From positions 2,322,501 to 2,386,500 of the forward strand of contig NZ_CP033580.1 in NCBI RefSeq assembly GCF_003722315.1: 64,000 nt of DNA, written 5' to 3'. The stretch is from Thermoanaerobacter ethanolicus JW 200. GTDB taxonomy: Bacteria > Bacillota > Thermoanaerobacteria > Thermoanaerobacterales > Thermoanaerobacteraceae. Shown here piece by piece: positions 46,832 through 55,771 of this stretch. Position 1 is the first letter of the stretch. Every line of letters begins with the position of its first letter. The notes below the pieces were generated by a model. It had not been told where the DNA came from. It saw nothing but the letters and a program-made list of their open reading frames with translations, and did no database searches. The position numbers were made by a program, and so were the translations under genes.

Positions 46832-48508
46832 TCAAAGCCGCCCAGATCGGAAAATAGAAATTGCTAAACCTAAAACTATGACAAAAGCTATTGCTAAACC
46901 AATCTTTAAAATTATCACATTAAGCTTATACATTTCTGCACCAGCATTAGCACTCATTCCTGACCCTATTAAAATCCCTGCAATAACAATACTTAAAGCC
47001 AAAAGTATAATACTGGTGGAAAGTCGATTAAATACCTTATCAACCCGTTTCTCTAAATTTTCAAAGTCTCTTATTTTCAATTCTACAGCATAATTTTCTT
47101 CTTCTGTTTTCCTTAAAAAATTCAATAAAAATGATGGCAACTCTTTTATCAATCTGCTATAATCCATTGTGGCATTTATTATCTCTTCTTTCATATGTTG
47201 AGTAGAAAACATTTTAGGTATCAACTGCTTTGCAATTGGTTTTGCCACTTCTAAAACGCTAATTTTAGGATCTAACTTTTCTACTATTCCCTCTAACGTT
47301 ATAAGGCTTTTAGCCAGCATATTAAATTCATTGGGAATTACAATATTATACGAAAATACAAGGTCAAATATCCCATTGAGGACTTCCCCAACTTTGAGCT
47401 TTTCTAATGGTATTTCAACATATCTATCTCGCAAATTATTTATGTCTTTTTCTAGCTTTTTCATATTAACATTTAGAGTCACAGCATTTAAATCTATAAT
47501 GCTTTCAGTAATCATCCTGCTATTTTTGTAAACAATCCCCAACAACATTTTAGAAAACTGCCTTTTTCTTTCTGGGCTTAAGCTACCTACCATTCCAAAA
47601 TCTAAAAATGCTATTGTCCCATCCCCTAGCACCATAATATTTCCCGGATGAGGGTCTCCATGAAAAAAACCATCCCTTAAAATCTGATTCAATACAGATT
47701 TTGCAAGGTTTCTTGCAATTGCACCGCGGTCTAATCCAGCCTCATCAATTGCATTAAAATCATTTAACGGAATGCCATCAATGTATTCCATCGTCAATAC
47801 ACGTCTTGTCGTATGGGTCCAGATTATAGAAGGAATTTTGACTTTTTTGTCTTTTAAAAAATTCTTTTTGAACTTTTCTGCGTTTTCCCCCTCTATTCTA
47901 AAATCTAATTCCTCTTCCAATCTCTTTTTGAAGTCTTCTACCATTTTTGTAAAATTATATAGTTTGCCATATTTTGTATGATTATCAACAAATTTGGCAA
48001 TATCTTCTAATATCTTCATATCTTGGGCTATGATTTTTTCTATCCCTGGCCTTTGAACTTTGACAACAACAGTTTTGCCTGACCACAACAAAGCTTTGTG
48101 AACTTGTGCTATAGAAGCAGCCGCTAAAGGAGTAGGCTCAAATTCAGCATAGGCTTCCTCCAAACTTTCGCCAAATTCATTTTGTATAACTGATTTCACC
48201 TCATCAAAAGAAAAAGCAGGAACTTTGTCCTGTAATTTTTCCAATTCTTTTATAACATCCTTTGGCAAAATGTCAGACCTTGTGCTTAAAATCTGCCCCA
48301 TTTTTATAAAAGTAGGTCCTAATTCTTCAAGAGCAAGTTTTAATCTTTCTCCACGGGAAAGTTTCGCAATATTTTCATCATTTGTTTGCTTCAAGATTTT
48401 TCTTCTTACATTTATATGTTTTAAAATTCCAATATTGTCAATTATAGCACCAAACCCATATTTGATAAATACAAACACTATTTCTCTGTATCTTCTTAAA
48501 TGTTGCAT
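46832..48508 (-). CDS. ABC1/UbiB family atypical kinase
   Basis: A 558-residue protein of the ABC1 (AarF/UbiB) family, an atypical protein-kinase-like ATPase tied to lipid or quinone metabolism. Seen: LGPTFIKMGQILSTRSDILP near 48 (KxGQ motif), AAASIAQVHKA (A-rich loop) near 130, the lysine in VVVKVQRPG near 150, HGDPHPGNIMV near 300 and FLDFGMVG near 320. Two C-terminal hydrophobic helices (about 500-545) anchor it to the membrane. No quinone genes are nearby. Operon partners are a phasin-like protein and a TetR regulator. Confidence 0.93.
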   Translation of the reverse strand: MQHLRRYREIVFVFIKYGFGAIIDNIGILKHINVRRKILKQTNDENIAKLSRGERLKLALEELGPTFIKMGQILSTRSDILPKDVIKELEKLQDKVPAFSFDEVKSVIQNEFGESLEEAYAEFEPTPLAAASIAQVHKALLWSGKTVVVKVQRPGIEKIIAQDMKILEDIAKFVDNHTKYGKLYNFTKMVEDFKKRLEEELDFRIEGENAEKFKKNFLKDKKVKIPSIIWTHTTRRVLTMEYIDGIPLNDFNAIDEAGLDRGAIARNLAKSVLNQILRDGFFHGDPHPGNIMVLGDGTIAFLDFGMVGSLSPERKRQFSKMLLGIVYKNSRMITESIIDLNAVTLNVNMKKLEKDINNLRDRYVEIPLEKLKVGEVLNGIFDLVFSYNIVIPNEFNMLAKSLITLEGIVEKLDPKISVLEVAKPIAKQLIPKMFSTQHMKEEIINATMDYSRLIKELPSFLLNFLRKTEEENYAVELKIRDFENLEKRVDKVFNRLSTSIILLALSIVIAGILIGSGMSANAGAEMYKLNVIILKIGLAIAFVIVLGLAISIFRSGRL

Positions 48509-48542
48509 TATTTCACACCTGTCATCAAAATTTTATAGTTAC

Positions 48543-48869
48543 TTATTTCTTTGTGTTTTGCATTTCCTCCAGCACTTTTTTAATTTCTTCACGAACAATA
48601 TTTCTTATATCTTCTTTACTAACAATGTCCTCCTTTTTGGCGATGTTCATGTAATCTAACGTTTCAGCAACTGCGTCTTTAATCATTTTTCTCAATTCTT
48701 CCTTCTGTTCTTCACCTTTTTTTACCAAGTCTTTTACCATTTTTTGTGCATCTTCTCTTGCAACTTCTCCTCTATCTACAAGTTCTTCTACTATTTTTTC
48801 TATTTTCTCTCGCGATAATGCAAATAATCCCAAACCAAAATTGATAGATTTTTCAAGCAAACTTGTCAT
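48543..48869 (-). CDS. Phasin-like coiled-coil protein
   Basis: A 108-residue helical protein similar to polyhydroxyalkanoate phasin-type regulators often found next to ABC1 kinases. N-terminal SLLEKSINFGLGLFALSREKIEKIVEELVDRGEV, then long charged heptad-like helices (KKGEEQKEELRKMIKDAV, EDIRNIVREEIKKVLEEM). The ATG at 48869 follows AAAGGGG. First gene of the operon, just downstream of a strong promoter and palindrome. The organism need not make PHA; a helical scaffold role is equally possible. Confidence 0.78.
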   Translation of the reverse strand: MTSLLEKSINFGLGLFALSREKIEKIVEELVDRGEVAREDAQKMVKDLVKKGEEQKEELRKMIKDAVAETLDYMNIAKKEDIVSKEDIRNIVREEIKKVLEEMQNTKK

Positions 48870-48896
48870 ATATATAACCCCTTTCAAAATTAATTC

Positions 48897-48908
48897 GGAC
48901 ATCCGTCC
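48897..48908. promoter_or_regulatory. Palindromic operator, candidate TetR site
   Basis: GGACATCCGTCC (GGAC and GTCC arms, four-base centre), 10-21 bases downstream of the predicted start point of the phasin-ABC1-TetR-patatin operon. Confidence 0.5.
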
Positions 48909-48924
48909 TAATATCTCTACTAAT

Positions 48925-48952
48925 ATTATATACTAAAATTTCCTAAAGTCAA
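48925..48952 (-). promoter_or_regulatory. Promoter of the phasin-ABC1-TetR-patatin operon
   Basis: Minus strand TTGACT (48947-48952), 16-base spacer, TATAAT (48925-48930). Confidence 0.75.
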
Positions 48953-49001
48953 TATGGAATTTTATTACTCTCACAAATAGGCATAATCATAGAAATAAAA
49001 A

Positions 49002-49018
49002 AAGCCCCTTTTGGGGAA
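49002..49018 (-). terminator. Terminator after the propeller lipoprotein gene
   Basis: CCCC, AAAA loop, GGGG, C and seven T on the minus strand. Confidence 0.7.
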
Positions 49019-49063
49019 ATAGACATCTTAGCGACATAAAATTGAGTTCAAAAGTGCAAGACA

Positions 49064-50110
49064 TTAAGTAGGGAGTACAAGAAATTGCGGTGTAGTTTTA
49101 TCATTTTCCCATTTAATCCATGTTAGTATATTATCAAATATCCTAGATGCATTATTAGTTTTGACAGGAAGGATTTGAATTTTAGCCAACTTAATGTTAT
49201 ATAACTCCACTTTGCCCATACTATCATACCATGTAACATACTCATCATTCAGCGACGGTAACCATCTCTCTTCAATACCACCTCCCCTTGTAATCTCTAC
49301 AATATTTTTCTTTTTTATATTGTAGAGCATTATACGGGATTTATCCGATACCCACACTATATTTTCTCCGTAAATATTTGGAGTAACTCCATTATCGCTT
49401 ATTTTTACAATCTGGCCGTTCGCAATATTATAAAGATAGACTTCTCCGACCTCAGATTGCCCTTCAATTTTTCCTTCATGCCATACTATAAAATCGCCAA
49501 AAACTTTTGGATGCCCAATATAGCTTTTCCCCAATCCGTCTATGCTTCTTATCGTGTCTTTTTTGTTTTTTTTCAAATCATACAGAATCAGGGAACATAG
49601 AATTTTATCATTTTCCAATTCATAAGTAGACCACACAAGTTTTGATTCATTTAGCGATAGCTTGGGCTCCTGACTGAAAGGTATTTTTGAACTTATTTCA
49701 GTATCCAATTTCCCATAATCAATTTTCGTAACAGAACTACTTGCTAAATCCTTTACATATATTGACCAATCATTTCTTATTAAATTATCCGATGCCTCTA
49801 CCCATGCGACGTACTTTCCGTCTGTAACGGCATTATGTATGTTTTTATTAGAATCAACAGGCTTTACCAGAGCTTCAATTTTGCCGTTTTTAAGGTCATA
49901 AAAACCCAGTTCTATTTTTTGATTTTTATCTTCTATCATCAGCAACACTCTCTTTTCATATTTATCAAATCCCACGGGGACTGTGTTTTGTGGGAGAGAG
50001 ACAGCCTTTTTAATATCAAGACTATTGGACGCTAATTCACTAGTCTTTACATAGCAGGAAGATAATAAAATTGAAAATAAAATTAATGAAATTATTGTAA
50101 TTTTCTTCAT
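49064..50110 (-). CDS. Beta-propeller-like lipoprotein
   Basis: A 348-residue exported lipoprotein, lipobox LSSC near residue 19. The rest is a series of repeats of about 45 residues with patterns such as GKYVAWVEASDN, ESKLVWSTYE, GDFIVWHEGKIEGQ, GENIVWVSDKSRIMLYNIKK and NDEYVTWYDSMGKVELYNIK. These are the TolB/WD40-like blades of a beta propeller, perhaps six or seven. Start ATG at 50110; AGGAGG lies 11 bases upstream and a GTG three codons earlier is too close to it. Function unknown; possibly surface protein or sugar binding. It follows the C39-like protease gene on the same strand. Confidence 0.8.
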   Translation of the reverse strand: MKKITIISLILFSILLSSCYVKTSELASNSLDIKKAVSLPQNTVPVGFDKYEKRVLLMIEDKNQKIELGFYDLKNGKIEALVKPVDSNKNIHNAVTDGKYVAWVEASDNLIRNDWSIYVKDLASSSVTKIDYGKLDTEISSKIPFSQEPKLSLNESKLVWSTYELENDKILCSLILYDLKKNKKDTIRSIDGLGKSYIGHPKVFGDFIVWHEGKIEGQSEVGEVYLYNIANGQIVKISDNGVTPNIYGENIVWVSDKSRIMLYNIKKKNIVEITRGGGIEERWLPSLNDEYVTWYDSMGKVELYNIKLAKIQILPVKTNNASRIFDNILTWIKWENDKTTPQFLVLPT

Positions 50111-50304
50111 AAAACTCACTTCCTCCTCAAATATCTTACAATTATAATTAAGTTAATTAAGTTTTTAAATCCCACTTTCTCGCTGAATTCATCCCATTTT
50201 AATGTCATTCATGAACAAAGGCTAAAATAAGACGACAATTTCGTACAATACGATTGTAAGATAATTTTAAACAATAATTTAAAAATTTTGTATTTCAAAA
50301 AATA

Positions 50305-50327
50305 AAAGAGATGCACAACATCTCTTT
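50305..50327 (-). terminator. Terminator after the C39-like protease gene
   Basis: AAAGAGATG, 5-base loop, CATCTCTTT, then TATTTTTTG on the minus strand. Confidence 0.8.
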
Positions 50328-50366
50328 CTTATTTATACTACTAAATCATCAAAAAATGCAGAATTA

Positions 50367-51137
50367 TTAATAAATAATCCCTCTGTCTCTAACCGCTGCT
50401 TGCATAACACTCACTTCAACTGTATGCAATCCATAAGCACCCTGACGAAATACATTAGGATCAAAATATGTAACGTAATGCATAGCATTATAATAACCAC
50501 TATAGCCTACACCAGTAACATAATGCCATACATTGATATTAGGATCTCCTTCATAACCAGGTAATATAGCCGTACTTGAAGAAATATGTGTATCTAAAAT
50601 CAATGGATATCCATCTATTATATCCCCTACAAACGCTGTCCATAAACTATCAATATTAGGACTCCACATTCCTACGTACCAACTTCTTCCTATATGTCCA
50701 TTTAATACATTTGACCATCTGTTTGTATCAAAAGGTGTACCATCCTGAGTTGTTCCCAATTCATTACTTAATGTATCTATTGAAACATTCTTCCCCAAAG
50801 TAAGTAATAAATTGTGTGCAGATGTAGGACCACATGTATATTTATTAGGTTGACCTACATAACCATTAGTACTTAGCTGTTTAGATGAAGGAATATCAGG
50901 ATAACTCTGTATAATTAAATTATCATTATTTGTTTTCGTATTTTCTGCCATTCTTAGTCTTTCTTTAAACATATTTAATTTTTCAATAGCCTTCTTATCC
51001 ATTTCGGCACTGGGCTTAACGTATTGCTCATTGATTTGCAAATCATTCTTACCTTCAGCAAAAACCACTGAAGCAGACAATAAGCAAGCTAATAAGACTA
51101 AACCAATAAATTTTTTAATTCTCTTATTCTTCATCAT
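50367..51137 (-). CDS. Secreted C39-like cysteine peptidase
   Basis: A 256-residue exported papain-fold protein. Signal peptide (about 1-28, LVLLACLLSASVVFA). After a helical prosegment-like stretch comes the catalytic domain: Cys in NKYTCGPTSAHNLLL near 102, His in NVWHYVTGVGYSG near 203, and Asp/Asn in VTYFDPN near 222. This is the Peptidase_C39_2 layout without any ABC transporter, so it is not a bacteriocin exporter peptidase. Function may be wall or peptide processing. GGGGAGAG precedes the paired ATGs. Its own promoter is at 51260-51289. Confidence 0.85.
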   Translation of the reverse strand: MMKNKRIKKFIGLVLLACLLSASVVFAEGKNDLQINEQYVKPSAEMDKKAIEKLNMFKERLRMAENTKTNNDNLIIQSYPDIPSSKQLSTNGYVGQPNKYTCGPTSAHNLLLTLGKNVSIDTLSNELGTTQDGTPFDTNRWSNVLNGHIGRSWYVGMWSPNIDSLWTAFVGDIIDGYPLILDTHISSSTAILPGYEGDPNINVWHYVTGVGYSGYYNAMHYVTYFDPNVFRQGAYGLHTVEVSVMQAAVRDRGIIY

Positions 51138-51259
51138 TACTCATCTCTCCCCTAATTTTTAAATTTAGTAACTATTTATTAAATTTTAGTCACAAACTTT
51201 CATATTACGTCACACATACATCTTTGAAATATTTTAGAAAATTTATTTGCTCAATTCCA

Positions 51260-51289
51260 ATTATATTACAAATAAAGGAACAGTGTCAA
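51260..51289 (-). promoter_or_regulatory. Promoter of the C39-like peptidase
   Basis: Minus strand TTGACA (51284-51289), 18-base spacer, TATAAT (51260-51265); leader of about 115 bases. Confidence 0.7.
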
Positions 51290-51420
51290 GATTTTATAAA
51301 TAAAAATTTCCCGAAGGGATATAAACATATTTAAACCACACGTTATCTCACTTTGAGGTAATTCTCTCCTATTCCCCTAAAATCGAGTATCTTACGGAAG
51401 TAATTGAAAATTCACATAGA

Positions 51421-53332
51421 ATCGAGTAGGAGCTGAATAATTATTTTATTCAGCGTCCTCTCACACCACCGTACGTACCGTTCGGTATACGGCGGTTCAT
51501 TAGGAATTGTGTACAATTAGATATCTTTGGGATAAACTCTTATAACCTATGCTTTCAAAGTATTTATTTGTAAGAGTCTTATTTAGGATTGGGCTATTGG
51601 ATATTCTCCAGTAGCCTTTCCTTGTATTGGCGTATTCCCAGGCTTTTTGTTCTTCTACTCCTAGTTTTACTAAGTTATCATGCTTCGTTTTTATCTTCTT
51701 CCATTGTTTCCATATACATGCCCTTAGTCTTCGCCTTATCCATTCGTCAAGGGTTTTCATTATGCTTTTCGCGTCTGCTAATCCAAAATAGTTGACCCAT
51801 CCTGTTGTTATTTGATTTAGTCTTTTTATTCTGTTTTCCATGCTTATTCCCTTGTTCCGATTGGTTATTTCTCTTACTTTTTCCTTAAACCTTTTGATGG
51901 ATTTTTCATGGATTCTTATTCTTACTTCGTTTTCTTTTGTATAGAATGAAAATCCAAGAAATTTTCTTCTCCATGGTCTATCTACAGCACTTTTTGCTTC
52001 GTTGACTTTTAGTTTTAATTTGCTTTCTATGAATTTCTTTATGCTCTTCATTACTCTGTTTCCTGCAGACCTGCTTTTTACATATATGTTGCAGTCATCT
52101 GCATATCGGCAGAATTTATGCCCTCGTTTCTCAAGTTCTTTGTCTAGTTCGTCCAACATTATGTTTGCTAATAGGGGACTTAATGGCCCTCCTTGGGGTG
52201 TCCCTTCTTCTGTTGATATTTTGATTCCGTTTATCATTACTCCTGATTCTAGGTATCTTCGTATTAACTTTAGTACCCTTTTATCTCCTATCCGCTTTTC
52301 TAGTTTGGACATTATTATGTCGTGGTTTACTCTGTCAAAGAACTTTTCTAAGTCCATATCTACAACCCATGTGTATCCTTCATTTATGTATGCTTCTGCG
52401 GCTTTTATTGCGTCTTTTGCACTGCGTCCTGGTCTGAATCCATAACTGCTATCAGAAAATGTATGGTTGTAGACTCTATTTAGTATTTGGGCTATTGCTT
52501 GTTGTATTAGTCTGTCTAGTACTGTAGGTATTCCTAGGAGTCTTACTCCTCCATCTGGTTTGGGAATTTCTACTCTTCGCACTGGTTGTGGTTTGTATTT
52601 CCCCTCCAGCAGTTGTTGTTTTATGGTTGGCCAGTTTTCTTTGAGATACGGTAGAAGTTCATCTACTTCCATCCCATCGACTCCATGGCTTCCTTTATTT
52701 GCAACAACGCGCTTGTATGCTGCTTCCATGTTCCCTCGTTCTACTATCATTTCAAGCATCTTGCCGGTATATCTTTGTACCTCGTTTCTTCCATCTTCCG
52801 ACGCCGATGATATACTATGCACTTCCGTTGTCTTTTGAAATTCCATTTCTCTATTCAACGGATAGCCTCTTTGTTGAGTTGTCTGCAGTCTCTGCATATC
52901 TTTCGAGTCCATAAGATTTTCAAAACCTCCTAACGTTCGGTCCTTCCTTATCTATTCATGTCTAGATAAGTACTATGACCTCTGCTGACTTCTCAAGGTT
53001 CAGCCATACATCACTGCATGGGTTGTCACTTCAGATTTTACTTCCATGACTTATCCTTGAGACCTCCCCGGGTAAGAACGATAACTTTCATCTCATATAT
53101 CTGCCAGATTTACTGTATGGGATTCGGGTAGTGTTGGACTTCGTTTTGTTACGCAAACTCATCCACCCCAATTCAGCCTCTTATCTGGTTCTTGTTCATC
53201 AGACCGAGATTTTGCCTTAAGCTTCCTTCAGATTCCACCTCACGATGGACACCCTTGCTCTTGGCTAGTGGTTCCCACTACCAAGCCCACAGCGGACTTT
53301 CACCGCCTAGCTATCGCCCATGCCGGGCGCAC
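51421..53332 (-). mobile_element. Group IIC intron, copy 2
   Basis: 1912 bases, same orientation and length as copy 1, with only about ten base differences. Domain V lies at 51457-51498; the 5' end is GTGCGCCCGG and the 3' end CTACTCGAT. The 5' exon ends ATCATTTAC and contains only a weak hairpin (TGAGT/ACTCA) instead of a strong terminator. Inserted in an intergenic stretch between the isochorismatase-like gene and the C39-like peptidase promoter. Confidence 0.95.
51500..52912 (-). CDS. ltrA: Group II intron reverse transcriptase/maturase, copy 2
   Basis: 470 residues, intact, with the same reverse transcriptase blocks, YADD at 270-273 and maturase domain as copy 1, and again no HNH endonuclease. 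It differs at residue 82 (Glu for Gly), 95 (Pro for Ala), 232 (Ile for Val) and 289 (Lys for Arg). The catalytic motifs are untouched, so both copies may be active. AGGAGG upstream is separated by 13 bases from the ATG. Confidence 0.96.
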   Translation of the reverse strand: MDSKDMQRLQTTQQRGYPLNREMEFQKTTEVHSISSASEDGRNEVQRYTGKMLEMIVERGNMEAAYKRVVANKGSHGVDGMEVDELLPYLKENWPTIKQQLLEGKYKPQPVRRVEIPKPDGGVRLLGIPTVLDRLIQQAIAQILNRVYNHTFSDSSYGFRPGRSAKDAIKAAEAYINEGYTWVVDMDLEKFFDRVNHDIIMSKLEKRIGDKRVLKLIRRYLESGVMINGIKISTEEGTPQGGPLSPLLANIMLDELDKELEKRGHKFCRYADDCNIYVKSRSAGNRVMKSIKKFIESKLKLKVNEAKSAVDRPWRRKFLGFSFYTKENEVRIRIHEKSIKRFKEKVREITNRNKGISMENRIKRLNQITTGWVNYFGLADAKSIMKTLDEWIRRRLRACIWKQWKKIKTKHDNLVKLGVEEQKAWEYANTRKGYWRISNSPILNKTLTNKYFESIGYKSLSQRYLIVHNS

Positions 53333-53506
53333 GTAAATGATGAGTACTTTTTAATGACTCACGCGAAGCGTTGTAAAATAAAAGTTTATTACAAGGGCTC
53401 AAAAACAGCAAGACACTTGGAATTTTTTTAGACCTTATGGGGCTTTTATTCTCTCGTAAAGAATAATTTAGGTGGTAAATATGCCCTTACCAAGTACTGC
53501 ATTTTG

Positions 53507-54253
53507 TCACTCCTCAAGAAGCTCTTTTACAACTTCTATACCGTTTAATTTCATGTGATACAAAAACATGGTATGTATCAAATTGCCATCATGAGGCATT
53601 ATCTTGAGGGACTCGGCAGTTTTTACAGATGTATCATAGGTTTCAACGCAATTTTCCGGTACAATTACATTTACTTTAAGATTATTGGCATTTGCAATCA
53701 TTTTTATAGACATAGCCGTCTGGTAAACGCATAAGTCAGTGCAATCTCCCACTACAATAAAAGTAGATTTTCCTTCCTTTATCATTTCAACAACTTTCTT
53801 CAAAAACTCATTCCAGCCTTCTAATTCCCCTCCAAAAAACACATTCAACGAATTTTTCTCCACAATCACAGGTTCCCCTTCAATTACTTCCTTCAGTTCG
53901 TCAACAATTTCACCCTCATAGGTGGCTTTTACACAGTGAGGTGGAAATTCTCCAAATTCAACTGCATCTGAAGGATGAGCGTCATTTAAAAAGAACACAT
54001 TTTTTATCCCCATTCTGTAGCAGGCCTTTAATAAATTCTTTATAGGTTCTATTATGCCTGCCACTCTTGGACTAGCTAATGGACCGCTTTTACAAAAACC
54101 GTTTAGCATATTCACAACCAAAACTGAAACCTTATCCTCTCCACCAGCATTGTATATCACACTGCTTAAACTTTTTTCTTCCAGGTTGCTATAAAAATCA
54201 AAAAGGTAATTTAAAAATGGCCTTGTGTTATACAAAAAACTGTCAAAATTCAT
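53507..54253 (-). CDS. Isochorismatase-like cysteine hydrolase with altered acid residue
   Basis: A 248-residue member of the isochorismatase/nicotinamidase superfamily. The nucleophilic Cys is in VGDCTDLCVYQTAM near 174 and the Lys in VIVEKNSLNVFFGG near 132. The first strand reads VLVVNMLNGFCKSGPLASPRV (about 45-65), where the family's catalytic Asp is replaced by Asn (codon AAT). The amidase function may therefore be impaired or changed. ATG at 54253 with AAAGGGGTG; a GTG three codons earlier is possible. Relatives are often called nicotinamidases; the assignment should be held loosely. Confidence 0.85.
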   Translation of the reverse strand: MNFDSFLYNTRPFLNYLFDFYSNLEEKSLSSVIYNAGGEDKVSVLVVNMLNGFCKSGPLASPRVAGIIEPIKNLLKACYRMGIKNVFFLNDAHPSDAVEFGEFPPHCVKATYEGEIVDELKEVIEGEPVIVEKNSLNVFFGGELEGWNEFLKKVVEMIKEGKSTFIVVGDCTDLCVYQTAMSIKMIANANNLKVNVIVPENCVETYDTSVKTAESLKIMPHDGNLIHTMFLYHMKLNGIEVVKELLEE

Positions 54254-54323
54254 AAAAAACACCCCTTTATATGTTTATTCTTACCAAAATTATACCATAA
54301 AAACAATTCTTAAACATAATGTA

Positions 54324-54743
54324 TTACATATTGAAAAAAGTTTCTCTAGCTACAGCCAAAAGTCTCCCCTCTTCTGTGTAAGCCTCACAAACTGCAACAG
54401 TAGTTTTATTGCCAGCATGTACTATTTTTCCAATCGCCTTTACTTTGTCGACCAAATTTGCAGGTGAAACATAATTTATATTCATTTCAAGAGTCACCAC
54501 TTGCTTTCCAACTGTGCGAGCTGCCATACCCATTGTAATATCCATCAAAGAAAAAAGCACGCCTCCGTGAGCAATGCCAAAAGGATTTAAGTGTTTTTCT
54601 TCAATTTCCATTTTTGTAACAGCATAACCCTTCCCTAATTCTGCTACATGCACCCCTATTAATTGATGAAAATTAGTACTCCTATTTATTTTTAAAAGCT
54701 CTTCAAAAAGTTTTTCATCTATTCCACCATTTATTGCTTTCAC
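54324..54743 (-). CDS. PaaI/YdiI-type hotdog thioesterase
   Basis: A 139-residue thioesterase. The family core is seen in HLNPFGIAHGGVLFSLMDITMGMAAR near 52, with the catalytic acidic residue and the HGG motif, then NINYVSPAN near 92. It should cleave small acyl- or aryl-CoA esters in the cytoplasm. GGAGGGCGGGAATG start region. It lies alone between PAP2 and isochorismatase-like genes. Confidence 0.9.
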   Translation of the reverse strand: MKAINGGIDEKLFEELLKINRSTNFHQLIGVHVAELGKGYAVTKMEIEEKHLNPFGIAHGGVLFSLMDITMGMAARTVGKQVVTLEMNINYVSPANLVDKVKAIGKIVHAGNKTTVAVCEAYTEEGRLLAVARETFFNM

Positions 54744-54787
54744 ATTCCCGCCCTCCTCATAAGTAGTTGTTATTATTATAGCATAAA

Positions 54788-54811
54788 AAACACAGGACTT
54801 TTCCTGTGTTT
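54788..54811 (-). terminator. Terminator starting in the PAP2 stop codon
   Basis: AAACACAGGA, 3-4-base loop, TCCTGTGTTT, then TTTATG on the minus strand. The stem starts at the PAP2 stop. Confidence 0.85.
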
Positions 54812-55358
54812 ATGCAAATATTTTATGCCATATTTTTATAATATACTCTTCAACAGAACTAAGTATTCCTTCAAGATCTCTTAAAATTTTACTGCTTATA
54901 AATCCTATTATAAAGCCGGCTATGACATCCAGTGGATAATGTACTCCCACATATATTCTTGCAAATAAAAGTAATAGAGTTAAAACCATCATTATACTGC
55001 CAATAATTTTATCATACATAAGCTCTGTAAAAGATAAAGCCGAGCCTCCTGACGCATGGTCACTCGGAAAAGAAGCATCTGCAGGATGTTTTACCAAAAG
55101 ATTAACCTTATGGTGTACAAAAGGTCTTGGCTCAAAATAAATAGTTGAAATTATTAAATTTAACCCTAGTGCAATAATAGCTGCAAAAAAGGCGTTCATA
55201 GAAGCCTTTTTACCCTTATCACCGCCCATAAACCACTGAACCAACATAAGCATCCCATACAAAATTGGAGAATACACAGCAATAAAAGTCATAATCTTGT
55301 CCAAAAAAATATTATGGCCTGCTAAGCCATTTATCATGTGAAAAAGTGTCAAATTCAT
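54810..55358 (-). CDS. PAP2 family phosphatase
   Basis: A 182-residue membrane phosphatase with about five helices. The three PAP2 motifs are seen: KxxxxxxRP-like region at FEPRPFVHHKVN near 72, FPSDHASGG near 96 and RIYVGVHYPLDVIAG near 133 with the catalytic His. The length and helices fit undecaprenyl-diphosphatase of the BcrC type, which recycles the cell-wall carrier lipid, but a lipid phosphatase role is also possible. ATG start with GAGGTGAAG. Confidence 0.9.
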   Translation of the reverse strand: MNLTLFHMINGLAGHNIFLDKIMTFIAVYSPILYGMLMLVQWFMGGDKGKKASMNAFFAAIIALGLNLIISTIYFEPRPFVHHKVNLLVKHPADASFPSDHASGGSALSFTELMYDKIIGSIMMVLTLLLLFARIYVGVHYPLDVIAGFIIGFISSKILRDLEGILSSVEEYIIKIWHKIFA

Positions 55359-55438
55359 GTTTCTTCACCTCACAAAATATTATAGAGGTGAAGTCTTAAA
55401 GGAAAATTAGATTTTCATTAAAAAGAAATTAAAAAATT

Positions 55439-55762
55439 TTAATAATCAATTCCCAAATTTTCTATTACAGATATAAACGCATCAACAATTTTAGGATCAA
55501 ACTGTGTTCCCGCATTTTTCTTCAATTCTTCAATAGCTTGAGCCATTGTAAATGAATCTCTGTAAGGCCTTTTAGAAGTCATGGCATCAAAAGCATCAGC
55601 CACGGCTATTATTCGTGAACCTAAAGGTATCTTCTCACCTTTTAATCCATCAGGATATCCTTTGCCATCATATTTTTCGTGATGATGACGTATTATCTTT
55701 GCGATATTTTCCATAACCTTCATCTTATTTATAATCTCATAACTCATAACCGGATGATCCAT
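55439..55762 (-). pseudogene. C-terminal fragment of an HD-GYP protein
   Basis: 107 residues covering only the back half of an HD-GYP cyclic-di-GMP phosphodiesterase domain: HHHEKYDGKGYPDGLKGEKIPLGSRIIAVADAFDAMTSKRPYR. The N-terminal HD motif (HDIGK) and any sensor are missing. Reading upstream, the homology starts abruptly at about 55765 (SLMDHP) and a stop follows. The break adjoins a fragment of a sensor kinase on the other strand, indicating a deletion or rearrangement. Probably non-functional. Confidence 0.8.
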
Positions 55763-55771
55763 TAAACTATT

